From assembly GCA_003285105.1 (NCBI GenBank), contig CP030158.1, forward strand, positions 744,001-808,000: a DNA stretch of 64,000 nucleotides. The letters are read 5' to 3'. This stretch comes from Roseithermus sacchariphilus. GTDB lineage: Bacteria > Bacteroidota > Rhodothermia > Rhodothermales > MEBIC09517. Of the stretch, positions 49,561 to 57,810 are shown piece by piece. A program made the translations under genes and the position numbers. Under the pieces are notes generated by a model, which was not told the origin of the DNA, searched no databases, and worked only from the letters and a program-made list of their open reading frames with translations. Position 1 is the stretch's first letter; each line of letters starts with the position of its first letter.

Positions 49561-52237
49561 AAAAGTTGATACTCATCCCCAGCGTCACCTGCCGCGGCGC
49601 AGCGTAGAAGTCCGGTCGCTGGAGAAACTCGGTCTTGCTGTTGAGGCCCTGTGCGGTGCCGCTGTAGTAGCGCAGGTTCGGCGTGGGGCGGCCGGTGTCG
49701 GTGTAGACGCTGGTCACGTTGCGCGCATCAAAGACATTGTAGACCCGCAGGAACAGCCCGGGCTGCAGGCGGCCGAGGGCGAGCCGGCGCGAGGCGAACA
49801 GGTCGAACGTAGCCGTGCCGGGCATCCGGGCCGAGTTCTCCAGGCCCGTTCGCTCGTCGGCGATGGACGGCGTGTAGGGCAGGCCCGTGCCCAGCCGCCC
49901 GATGAGGCTCACCAGCCCGGCGCCGCGATCGGCCTGGCCGACGGTCAGGCGCAGGTTGAGCTGGTGCCGGCGGTCCCAGTCCAGCGGCACGAGCTGCTTG
50001 TTCGGCTCGGCACCGCTCTGCTCGGCGATGAGCACGTCGCGCGGGTTGCTGGCATTGCCGCGGGCGATCTGGAACGTGTAATCCACCGCCAGCGTATAGC
50101 CGTCGGCCGGCCGCCGCTCGAAGGACAGGATGACGCCCTTGACCTGGCCGTAGTCGCGGTTGACGTACCGGCCGTAGCGGGAGAGCTGGAAGTCCTCACC
50201 CACGCCGGCCGCGATCGTCTCGATGCGCGTGCCGAGCAGGTTGCGGATGTCCTTGTAATAGAGCGTCACGTCCATCCCGATGAGGTCCGTAAAGGCCTGC
50301 TGGAGCCCGATCTCGTAGGCGATGGTCTGCTGCGGCTCCAGGTCGGCATAGCCGAAGGCCCGGTTGAGGCCCTGCTCGGGATCGTAGATGTAATCCGGGT
50401 TGGTGTAGAGGAAATCGAACGGGGGCATCTGGAAGAAATGGCCGTAGGCCACGTGCACGACGCCGCGCTCGGAGAGCGGGTAGGCCAGCCCGAAGCGCGG
50501 CGAGAGCTGCCACTTGACCGAGGTGGGCCTCCGCTCGCCGGTACGCGGCCGCCCGAAATCTTCGAGCACCTCGGCGCGGGCGTCGAAGTAGTCCAGCCGC
50601 AGGCCGAGGTTGACCACCAGGTAGTCGAACTCCATCTTGTCCTGCACGTAGGCGCTGCCCTCGACGGGCTCCTGGAGGTAGGCCACGTGATCCGGCGTCC
50701 CGGCCGGCGGGATGGCCGGCTGGAAGCCGGTACCGGCATTGTTCTTCACCTCGAACGAGGTCAGGTCGAGGCGGTGGCGCTTGACCTCCACGCCGGTCTT
50801 CACGAGATGGCGGCGGGTGACCTGGCTGGTGAAGTCGGCGCGAGCCACCTGCGTCCGCGTCTGACGGCTGAAGTGCGTCATGCGCGCGCCGCCGAGGAAG
50901 AAGCTGAAGCTGGGCCGCAGCTCGCGCAGGGCGGCATCGCGCGGATAGCGCGGGTCGAGCGGGTCTTCGTAGACGTATTCGTCGACGCCGTTCTGGAACA
51001 GCGCCAGCTTGAGGTCCAGGAAGCTGCGGGCGCCGAAGACGTGGTTGTAGGTCGCCAGCAGCGAGTACGAATCTCCGTAGACCGTAGGGATGCCGTCGGG
51101 GTTGTAGCGAAACAGGTGGTCGTAGTTCTGGCCCCGGTCCTGCTGACGCAGGCCGTTCAGCGTGAGCCGGCTGCTGCCCCAGAGGCGCGCGCTGAGCTTG
51201 AGCTGGGCGGTGGCCTGCTCGCTCCAGTTCATCGGCACATAGGCGCTGTCCCCGAGCGCCGGGACGAGCACGACGCGCGGCTCCTGGCTGCCGTCATCGA
51301 CCACGACGGCCTGCCGGTCGGGCGTTTCGGCGTAGACCGGCTCGACGATGCGGCGGCCGTAGAGGAAGCCGTCGTTGCGCACGAACCGGCCGGAGCCGAA
51401 GAACGTCAGCCGCTCGCCGAGCCCCGGCACCGGCCCGCTCAGCGTCCCCTGCACCTCGTAGGTGCCCGTGGGCGAGACGCCACGGCCCCGCGGAAAGAGG
51501 TCGGTGGCCGCCGTCGCATAATCCCCCAGGTACGCGTTCAGGCTCCCCTCGTACGTGGCGCCGCCGTCCTTCGTGACGATGTTCACCACCCCCGACTGGG
51601 CCTGCCCGTATTCGGCGTTGAACGTGCCGGAGATGATCTCGACCTCCTGGATGGCGTTGTTCTCCACCTGAAAGGCGAAGTTCTGGTCGTAGACGTCGTT
51701 GACCGGCACGCCGTCGACCAGGTAGGCCACCTCCCCGATGCGTCCGCCGCGGAAATGCCCGTCCACCACACCGGCCTGCAGATTGACCACGTCCGAGAAG
51801 CTCTGCACCGGCAGGGCGTCGAGCTGCTCGGAAGACACCGACACGGAGGACGAGGTCAGGTCTCGCTGCACCAGCGGCCGCGAGGCCGTCACGACGACCT
51901 CCTCGCCCTCGAGCACCTCCTCGGCCAGCTGGAAGTCCAGCTCCGTCGTCTGGTTGATCAGCACACGCACGCCCTCGACGACCTGCGGCGTGAAGCCGAT
52001 GAGGGAGGCCCGGACGGCGTAGGTGCCCGGACGGAGGTTGAGGATGGTGTAGTATCCGTCGACGTCGGTGGCGGCACCCAGGGTGGTGCCCTGCACGACC
52101 ACGTTCACACCCGGCAGACCCTCGCCGGTAGCGGCATCCAGCACCCGCCCGGCGATCTTGCCCGTCTGGGCCGCCGCCGGGGGCACCAATCCCACCAGCA
52201 ACAGCAGCACGACGCCCCGGATCATGCGCTCGGCCAT
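49559..52237 (-). CDS. TonB-dependent outer-membrane receptor with carboxypeptidase-regulatory domain
   Basis: About 892 residues from Met at 52237 (signal MAERMIRGVVLLLLVGLVPP...AAAQ); the frame continues to an ATG at 52336 overlapping the upstream stop. N-terminal CarboxypepD_reg-like domain (GKIAGRVLDAATGEGLPGVN), plug domain (VVVTASRPLVQRDLTSSSVS; AYLVDGVPVNDVYD; NAEYGQAQSGVVNIVTKDGG) and a 22-strand-like barrel ending in QVTLGMSINF with a terminal Phe. Energised by TonB-ExbBD, it probably imports oligosaccharides across the outer membrane for the ABC system. SusD is absent; the neighbouring beta-sandwich protein may serve as surface binder. Confidence 0.94.
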   Translation of the reverse strand: MAERMIRGVVLLLLVGLVPPAAAQTGKIAGRVLDAATGEGLPGVNVVVQGTTLGAATDVDGYYTILNLRPGTYAVRASLIGFTPQVVEGVRVLINQTTELDFQLAEEVLEGEEVVVTASRPLVQRDLTSSSVSVSSEQLDALPVQSFSDVVNLQAGVVDGHFRGGRIGEVAYLVDGVPVNDVYDQNFAFQVENNAIQEVEIISGTFNAEYGQAQSGVVNIVTKDGGATYEGSLNAYLGDYATAATDLFPRGRGVSPTGTYEVQGTLSGPVPGLGERLTFFGSGRFVRNDGFLYGRRIVEPVYAETPDRQAVVVDDGSQEPRVVLVPALGDSAYVPMNWSEQATAQLKLSARLWGSSRLTLNGLRQQDRGQNYDHLFRYNPDGIPTVYGDSYSLLATYNHVFGARSFLDLKLALFQNGVDEYVYEDPLDPRYPRDAALRELRPSFSFFLGGARMTHFSRQTRTQVARADFTSQVTRRHLVKTGVEVKRHRLDLTSFEVKNNAGTGFQPAIPPAGTPDHVAYLQEPVEGSAYVQDKMEFDYLVVNLGLRLDYFDARAEVLEDFGRPRTGERRPTSVKWQLSPRFGLAYPLSERGVVHVAYGHFFQMPPFDFLYTNPDYIYDPEQGLNRAFGYADLEPQQTIAYEIGLQQAFTDLIGMDVTLYYKDIRNLLGTRIETIAAGVGEDFQLSRYGRYVNRDYGQVKGVILSFERRPADGYTLAVDYTFQIARGNASNPRDVLIAEQSGAEPNKQLVPLDWDRRHQLNLRLTVGQADRGAGLVSLIGRLGTGLPYTPSIADERTGLENSARMPGTATFDLFASRRLALGRLQPGLFLRVYNVFDARNVTSVYTDTGRPTPNLRYYSGTAQGLNSKTEFLQRPDFYAAPRQVTLGMSINF

Positions 52238-52252
52238 ACGTCGCTCAGGCCG

Positions 52253-52316
52253 GGGGTTGCGAGGGACGAGGCACACCTCCCCGAGGAGGGCACCGAACCT
52301 CATCCCCCGCAACCCC
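52253..52316 (-). promoter_or_regulatory. Nested hairpin in TonB receptor leader
   Basis: Outer 9-bp stem GGGGTTGCG/CGCAACCCC (52253-52261 with 52308-52316) encloses a CCTCC-CCGA-GGAGG hairpin. It occupies the 95-bp gap before the preferred receptor start and could attenuate or stabilise the mRNA. Confidence 0.45.
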
Positions 52317-52332
52317 TGCTCTGCACCCTGCA

Positions 52333-54975
52333 TCATTTCACCAGCACCATCCTGCGCGTCTCGACGTGATTTGCCGTGCGGAGCACGTACAGATACGTTC
52401 CGCTCGGCAGACCGGACGCGTCGAACTGAACCTCGTGCTGTCCAGCCCGCATCAGCCCATCGACCAGCGTGGCCACGCGCTGTCCGAGGAGGTTGTAGAC
52501 GGCCAGCGTGGCATGGGTCGCTTCGGGCAGGTCGAAGCGCAGCATCGTGGTCGGGTTGAAGGGGTTCGGGTAGTTCTGGTGGAGCAGATACCGGCCCGGC
52601 AGTTCGTTCGTCCCGGGCTCTTCTTCGATGGCCGTGCCGGTGAGGCTCCCGCCTCCCAGCGCGACGATCGAGACGTCATCCCAGTAGGTGGTGCCTTCGA
52701 AGGCGTGCCAGTAGCGCAGGCGCAACTCCATCCCGACCGCCCCCTCCTTCGGATACACCACGAACGCATACTGCGTCCAACCCGTCGACGCCTCCCGCTT
52801 CGCCAGCGGAATCACCTGCTCGTTGTACTCCCCGTTCAACCGGATGTCCACACCCCCGATCTCCCCCCAGCCGGCCGCACCGCCCGACAGGTTCTCGTAC
52901 CACAACGCCGTCATCCCGATGTTGTAGTCCCCCGCCTCCGGATCCCCGATCTTCTCCGGCTCCGGTACCCCCTCGGTCTTCACCCAGAAACTCACCAGCA
53001 CCGGCTCGCCCTCCGTCACCGGCACCCGCTCCGAAATCGCCACCGACTCCGTCGCCTCCGTCACGTTCTGCACCAGCTTCAAACTGTACGTGCCCGTGTG
53101 CGCCGCCTCGTCGCTCACCGTCTGGATGAACGGCTGGTTCTCCGGCCAGTCCGCCCTCCCGCACGGAAAGCAGTCCCACCAGTAGTACCACGTGTCCCCC
53201 GCGTCCACGTTCGCGTTGAAGATGTCGCCCGGCCACACGTCCGGCGTCGTCGTCGCCACGAACCAGTCGTCGACGTAGACCGTCCCCGTCGCCGCGGCCC
53301 CCTTGCGCACCGTGATGCGCGCGCTCTGCGCGTCCTGCGGCAGCGTGATCGCCCCCAGCGTCGTGTTGTCCACCTTCACCCAGCCCTCGCTCGAGGCCGC
53401 CTCCTGCGGCAGGTCGATCACCACCGCCTCGCCCAGCAGGTTCGTCCCCCCGGCCACATCGAAGAACTCCAGCACGATCTGAAACTTCTCCTCGTCCGAG
53501 GCCGGGTTCGTGTTCACCCCCTCGGTCTTCACCCACGCCCCGAACTGCAACTCCGCGTTGCCCGGAAAGCGCGGTGACCAGTTGCGCACGGCCTCGTCCA
53601 TCACCCAGGCCGCCGCCCCCTCGCCCGAGAGCTTCAGGCTGTAGGCCGGCGTGCGGCTCTGCTCCGTCGTCCACGTCGCCCCGGACCCCTCGGCCCGCCA
53701 GTACGCCGGCTTCCCCGCCTCGAATCCCCCGTTCGTCAGCAGGTTGGGCAGGACACCCAGCACGCTGCTGACCGGAGCAACGAAGACGTCATCCCAGTAG
53801 GTGGTGCCCTCGAAGGCGTGCCAGTAGCGCAGGCGCAACTCCATCCCGACCGCCCCCTCCTTCGGATACACCACGAACGCATACTGCGTCCAACCCGTCG
53901 ACGCCTCCCGCTTCGCCAGCGGAATCACCTGCTCGTTGTACTCCCCGTTCAACCGGATGTCCACACCCCCGATCTCCCCCCAGCCGGCCGCACCGCCCGA
54001 CAGGTTCTCGTACCACAACGCCGTCATCCCGATGTTGTAGTCCCCCGCCTCCGGATCCCCGATCTTCTCCGGCTCCGGTACCCCCTCGGTCTTCACCCAG
54101 AAACTCACCAGCACCGGCTCGCCCTCCGTCACCGGCACCCGCTCCGAAATCGCCACCGACTCCGTCGCCTCCGTCACGTTCTGCTCCAGCTTCAAACTGT
54201 ACGTGCCCGTGTGCGCCGCCTCGTCGCTCACCGTCTGGATGAACGGCTGGTTCTCCGGCCAGCCCGCCTCCCCGCACGAAAAACAGTCCCACCAGTAGTA
54301 CCACGTGTCCCCCGCGTCCACGTTCGCGTTGAACAGGTCCCCGGCCCACACGTCCGGCGTCGTCGTCGCCACGAACCAGTCGTCGACGTAGACCGTCCCC
54401 GTCGCCGCGGCCCCCTTGCGCACCGTGATGCGCGCGCTCTGCGCGTCCTGCGGCAGCGTGATCGCCCCCAGCGTCGTGTTGTCCACCTTCACCCAGCCCC
54501 CGCTCGAAGCCTCGGCCTGCGGCAGGTCGATCACGACGGCCTCGCCCAGCAGGTTCGTCCCCCCGGCCACATCGAAGAACTCCAGCACGATCTGAAACTT
54601 CTCCTCGTCCGAGGCCGGGTTCGTGTTCACCCCCTCGGTCTTCACCCACGCCCCGAACTGCAACTCCGCGTTGCCCGGAAAGCGCGGCGACCAGTTGCGC
54701 ACGGCCTCGTCCATCACCCAGGCCGCCGCCCCCTCGCCCGAGAGCTTCAGGCTGTAGGCCGGCGTCCGGCTCTGCTCCGTCGTCCACGTCGCCCCGGACC
54801 CCTCGGCCCGCCAGTACGCCGGCTTCCCCGCCTCGAATCCCCCGTTCGTCAGCAGGTTCACGGGCGAATCGGCTGTCAGCATATCCAGCCCGCTCTGCTG
54901 AGCCCGGACGGAGCCGGGATGCAGCAGGCCTACGGCTACCACGAGTAGCGATAACATGCGTAGCGTTGATTTCAT
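52333..54975 (-). CDS. T9SS surface protein with two near-identical 371-residue repeats
   Basis: About 880 residues from Met at 54975 (signal MKSTLRMLSLLVVAVGLLHP...RAQ). Each repeat contains two beta-sandwich modules of carbohydrate-binding type (LLTNGGFEAGKPAYWRAEGS; AITVRKG-like strand; SYSLKL and FWVKTEGV phrases; EGTTYWDDV), resembling CBM4/9-like or galactose-binding folds (inference). The C-terminus is a classic type A sorting domain (LLHQNYPNPFNPTTMLRFDL, then LAVYNLLGQRVATLVDG, ending RRMVLVK). First gene of the operon, just downstream of a LacI-type operator; likely a surface glycan-binding protein feeding the TonB receptor. Confidence 0.88.
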   Translation of the reverse strand: MKSTLRMLSLLVVAVGLLHPGSVRAQQSGLDMLTADSPVNLLTNGGFEAGKPAYWRAEGSGATWTTEQSRTPAYSLKLSGEGAAAWVMDEAVRNWSPRFPGNAELQFGAWVKTEGVNTNPASDEEKFQIVLEFFDVAGGTNLLGEAVVIDLPQAEASSGGWVKVDNTTLGAITLPQDAQSARITVRKGAAATGTVYVDDWFVATTTPDVWAGDLFNANVDAGDTWYYWWDCFSCGEAGWPENQPFIQTVSDEAAHTGTYSLKLEQNVTEATESVAISERVPVTEGEPVLVSFWVKTEGVPEPEKIGDPEAGDYNIGMTALWYENLSGGAAGWGEIGGVDIRLNGEYNEQVIPLAKREASTGWTQYAFVVYPKEGAVGMELRLRYWHAFEGTTYWDDVFVAPVSSVLGVLPNLLTNGGFEAGKPAYWRAEGSGATWTTEQSRTPAYSLKLSGEGAAAWVMDEAVRNWSPRFPGNAELQFGAWVKTEGVNTNPASDEEKFQIVLEFFDVAGGTNLLGEAVVIDLPQEAASSEGWVKVDNTTLGAITLPQDAQSARITVRKGAAATGTVYVDDWFVATTTPDVWPGDIFNANVDAGDTWYYWWDCFPCGRADWPENQPFIQTVSDEAAHTGTYSLKLVQNVTEATESVAISERVPVTEGEPVLVSFWVKTEGVPEPEKIGDPEAGDYNIGMTALWYENLSGGAAGWGEIGGVDIRLNGEYNEQVIPLAKREASTGWTQYAFVVYPKEGAVGMELRLRYWHAFEGTTYWDDVSIVALGGGSLTGTAIEEEPGTNELPGRYLLHQNYPNPFNPTTMLRFDLPEATHATLAVYNLLGQRVATLVDGLMRAGQHEVQFDASGLPSGTYLYVLRTANHVETRRMVLVK
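52671..54858 (-). repeat. 1113-bp-period internal tandem duplication
   Basis: 52671-53745 and 53784-54858 are aligned copies (1075 bp each, period 1113 bp = 371 codons) with roughly two dozen differences by eye, grouped in patches such as the WWDCF(S/P)CG(E/R) region. The reading frame is kept. Confidence 0.95.
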
Positions 54976-55084
54976 GACGATCACCGTTCTGGTTTACGTG
55001 ACAGGGGGAACCGGGCAGACGACGGGGAGGCGGACCGCGCCTCCGCATACGGGCCCTGTTCGGCCCTCGAGGATTCGAGTATGT

Positions 55085-55094
55085 GAAGCGCTTC
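55085..55094. promoter_or_regulatory. LacI-family operator upstream of the sugar operon
   Basis: GAAGCGCTTC, identical to the core of the operator at 56188-56209, lies 110 bp upstream of the first operon gene in the gap after lacI. Flanks (TG...CA) fit the LacI/GalR consensus. Confidence 0.7.
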
Positions 55095-55132
55095 CAGCAG
55101 ACATAACCTGCGCGGCATCGGGACTCGGTGTA

Positions 55133-56173
55133 TCAGGTGGAGGCCCGGACGACGAGGTCCGTAGCCAGGCGGGTCGTGTGATTGCCGCGGTCGTAGCGCG
55201 TCGCCGCCGTTTCGGAGGCTCCGATCAGATCGGCCAGGTAGCGGAGGGCGAGCTCTCCCAACTGCTCCTTGTAGACCCGCACCGTCGTCAGCGGGGGCGA
55301 GGCCGTCGAGGCACTATCGACATCATCGAAGCCGACGACGGCCAGGTCTTCCGGGACGGAGCGCCCGGCAGCCTGCACGGCTTCGATCACGCCGAAGGCC
55401 ACCGCGTCGTTGACACAGAAGGCCGCGGTCACGGGAGGGTCGAGGGCCAGGAGACGGGCCGCCAGGCGGCGGCCGGTGTCGCGCCGGGGCTCCCCCGGCT
55501 CGTCCAGGACCCGCGCCGGATCGTACGCGATACCGGCCTCGTCCAGCGCCAGCCGATAGCCCTCGGCCCGCGCCTTCAAGCTGGGATGCTGCAGGTCCGC
55601 CCCCACCATCGCGATGTGGCGATGCCCGCGCTCGATGAGGTGACTGACGGCCGCCCGAGCGCCTCCCTGGTTGTCAATCACGACCGAAGGGAGGGCCTCC
55701 CGCTCGTAGTCGATCAGCACGACCGGCAGCTTCTGCGCGGCCACTTCGTCCAGAAACCCCGGGGGCACTTTGCCGGCCACCAGCACCCCGTCGACGTTGC
55801 GCTCGTGCAAAAACCGCGGCGTGTGCGTGCCGGGTTCATACTCCTGCGGGATGGTCGCCAGCAAGACGTACAGATTCTGGTGCCGCGCCTCGAACTCGGT
55901 GCCCAGAAAGATGCGCGTGTAAAACGGCTCGCTCCGGGTGAAGTGGTCTTCCCGCAAGACGAAGCCAATGTTACCCGTCTTCTGCGCCGCCAGTTGCTGC
56001 GCCGCCTTGCGCGGCACATACCCGAGCCGCCGCGCCGCCTGCTGGACGCGCCTCCGCGTCTCGGCACTGACGTTGGTCTTGCCGTTCATCACCAGCGACA
56101 CCGTCGAGATCGACACCTGGGCCTCGGCGGCCACGTCGCTGATCGTCACGCGTTTGCTGCGGCTGAGGGTCAT
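55133..56173 (-). CDS. LacI/GalR family transcriptional regulator
   Basis: A 346-residue repressor: N-terminal helix-turn-helix VTISDVAAEAQVSISTVSLV with hinge helix (RRVQQAARRLGYVPRKAAQQL), then a periplasmic-binding-protein-like effector domain (GNIGFVLRE, VDGVLVAGKVPP, VVLIDYE, HRHIAMVGADLQHPS, AAFCVNDAVAFGVIEA, VGFDDVDSASTASPPLTTVR). It is the obvious regulator of the operon that follows: its consensus-type operator core occurs both over its own promoter and upstream of the operon. The inducer is likely a sugar released from the imported glycan. Confidence 0.95.
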   Translation of the reverse strand: MTLSRSKRVTISDVAAEAQVSISTVSLVMNGKTNVSAETRRRVQQAARRLGYVPRKAAQQLAAQKTGNIGFVLREDHFTRSEPFYTRIFLGTEFEARHQNLYVLLATIPQEYEPGTHTPRFLHERNVDGVLVAGKVPPGFLDEVAAQKLPVVLIDYEREALPSVVIDNQGGARAAVSHLIERGHRHIAMVGADLQHPSLKARAEGYRLALDEAGIAYDPARVLDEPGEPRRDTGRRLAARLLALDPPVTAAFCVNDAVAFGVIEAVQAAGRSVPEDLAVVGFDDVDSASTASPPLTTVRVYKEQLGELALRYLADLIGASETAATRYDRGNHTTRLATDLVVRAST

Positions 56174-56187
56174 CGATACACAAAAAG

Positions 56188-56209
56188 TTTATCGAAGCGC
56201 TTCGATAAA
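56188..56209. promoter_or_regulatory. Perfect 22-bp LacI-type operator at the lacI promoter
   Basis: The 22 bp are a perfect palindrome around GAAGCGCTTC with TTTATC/GATAAA arms. It starts right after the -10 box and covers the expected +1, the classic position for autorepression. Confidence 0.88.
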
Positions 56210-56238
56210 ATTATAACACCTCCGGTCCGTCGTGTCAA
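56210..56238 (-). promoter_or_regulatory. Consensus sigma-70-type promoter of lacI
   Basis: On the minus strand TTGACA (56238-56233), exactly 17 bp, then TATAAT (56215-56210). Full consensus is unusual for this phylum, whose main promoters are normally TTG / TAnnTTTG. Confidence 0.8.
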
Positions 56239-56380
56239 GCAGCCGGCGATGCGAGCCGTGGGCCCGGGGTGACGAAGCGAATCAGAGGTCTGCCCGCGGG
56301 GCTTTTTTTTCGTTTATTGGCCCGGTCCGCCGGCAGCAGCCGGATGGCCCGGTGTCCGTCTCTCCTTCCTTCGGTGTGCG

Positions 56381-57532
56381 ATGACCACACGGCTTCTCTC
56401 CCGGCTGTTCGGGCTTCTCTTCGTCGCGGGGCTCCTTGCCCCCCCGGCCACCGGGCAGGACGTGCGCGAGTTGATCGGCGTACTGCGCCGTGAGGGCGCT
56501 ACCGCCCTGGAGGCCGACCCGGACCCGGCCACGCGCCGGCAGCAGTTCACCACCTACCTCAACGTCCTCGCCGCCGAGGAACAAGGGCAGGAGCGGATGC
56601 GGGGTACCATTGCCTTCGGCCTCAACGGCGACGAGACGGGCGACGAACAGCTCTACAAGATCAACGCTGGCATCTCCCTCGCCCGCGGGCAGTATCCCAG
56701 CCAGGTCGAGTTCGCCTCCCGGGTCGGGGTCACGCTCGATGGCGACGCCTTTCAGGAGAACGTCTCGGATCTGCGGCTGAGCTACGACTACCACCCGTCG
56801 CTCTCCTGGGAAACGTTTGTCTTCCTCGAGCGGCGGACGGACAACTTCATGAGCATCGACCAGCGGTACGAGGTGGGTGGCGGGGTCGTGCTGAACCGCT
56901 TCCTGGGGCTCACCGAAGACGGCCGCGCCCGCCGGGAGGCCCTGGCGCTCCGCGACGCCGTGCAGCCGGTGTTCCGTGCCTTGCTGAGCCCGGCCGAGCA
57001 GCAGGCGATGGACCGGGCGCATGCGCGCGCGCTGCCGGCCATCCGCAAGCGCCACAGCCGGACGCGACTGGCATTGCTGGTCGGGGTCCTGGCCGAGTTC
57101 GAGCAGGCCACGCTGACGTGGACCGCCCCGGACGGCACGACGGTCGACGAACGGGCGCAGGGCCGCCGCAGCAAGCTCCGCTGGGAGGTGCGCCCCACCC
57201 TCGACGTGCAGCCGGTCGACGGGCTGGAGTGGAAACTCCGGCCCTACCTGAAGCTGCCCTCCCCCTGGGTCTGGACGGAGACGATCGGCCGTGGGACCAC
57301 CGCTACGCAACGGGCCGATTACCGGCTGGATCTCTATACGGACCTGACGATCTCGCTGGGGGGATCCGAGGTCTTCGGCGGCGGCGTCAGCCTTACTCTG
57401 AGCTATCAGATGCTCTACGACCACGCCCCACCCTATGCCCGCGTCGAGCCACCCGGCGGCGAACCCATCCTCCTCCAGGCCGAGGATCTGCACCACGTCG
57501 TCCGGCTCAGCTTCGGCCTACAATTTCGATGA
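56381..57532 (+). CDS. Exported beta-rich protein, unknown function
   Basis: A 383-residue protein with signal peptide (LLSRLFGLLFVAGLLAPPATG). The mature region has barrel-like alternating strands (QYPSQVEFASRVGVTLDG, LSYDYHPSLSWETFVFLERR, YEVGGGVVLNRFLG, YRLDLYTDLTISLGGSEVFG, ending VVRLSFGLQF R), reminiscent of DUF481-type outer-membrane proteins. A helical insertion (LLSPAEQQAMDRAHARALPA) interrupts. Not assigned to a family. Divergent from lacI, separated by the operator region, so it may share regulation. Followed directly by a CCCGGG-containing tandem repeat. Confidence 0.75.
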   Translation: MTTRLLSRLFGLLFVAGLLAPPATGQDVRELIGVLRREGATALEADPDPATRRQQFTTYLNVLAAEEQGQERMRGTIAFGLNGDETGDEQLYKINAGISLARGQYPSQVEFASRVGVTLDGDAFQENVSDLRLSYDYHPSLSWETFVFLERRTDNFMSIDQRYEVGGGVVLNRFLGLTEDGRARREALALRDAVQPVFRALLSPAEQQAMDRAHARALPAIRKRHSRTRLALLVGVLAEFEQATLTWTAPDGTTVDERAQGRRSKLRWEVRPTLDVQPVDGLEWKLRPYLKLPSPWVWTETIGRGTTATQRADYRLDLYTDLTISLGGSEVFGGGVSLTLSYQMLYDHAPPYARVEPPGGEPILLQAEDLHHVVRLSFGLQFR

Positions 57533-57536
57533 CCGG

Positions 57537-57590
57537 CCCCGGGCAGACCCCGGGCAGACCCCGGGCAGACCCCGGGCAGACCCCGGGCAG
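57537..57590 (+). repeat. 11-bp tandem repeat with CCCGGG core
   Basis: Five copies of CCCCGGGCAGA (last one partial), beginning 4 bp after the stop codon of the previous gene. Units are identical, implying recent expansion. Confidence 0.95.
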
Positions 57591-57810
57591 GAGGTGGCCG
57601 GAGGCCGGACGCTGAGGGCGTTCAATACACGTACGTGCCATGCATAACCTGTTCGTGGAGGTTCATGGCATCGCCCTTGCCCTCCCGGATCCCGTCCCTT
57701 TATATGAGGGAGTGCCACGCATGCCGCCGGGAGCTCGCGCCCCGGCCGTTCCGTGACGTGGCAGGGACCCAGCGTTCTTTGCCCTCCTCTATTCTTCTGG
57801 TGATCCAGCG

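Noticed and set aside
49434-49562. N-terminal 43-residue extension of the four-helix-bundle protein
   Set aside because: It is translated heptamer repeat starting from a TTG; a GGAGGG site places the start at 49433. Kept only as a possible re-initiation oddity.
48900-49600. Complete diversity-generating retroelement around the Avd-like protein
   Set aside because: No reverse transcriptase, template repeat or variable repeat is visible in the window; only the Avd/S23-like fold is present.
53789-55048. 419-codon minus-strand frame in the duplicated region
   Set aside because: Alternative frame of the duplicated surface protein gene; Gly/Arg-rich filler.
56292-56310. Terminator GCCC-GCG-GGGC plus eight T before the 56381 gene
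   Set aside because: Only a 4-bp stem, and it would block the gene just downstream; the T-run alone is weak evidence.
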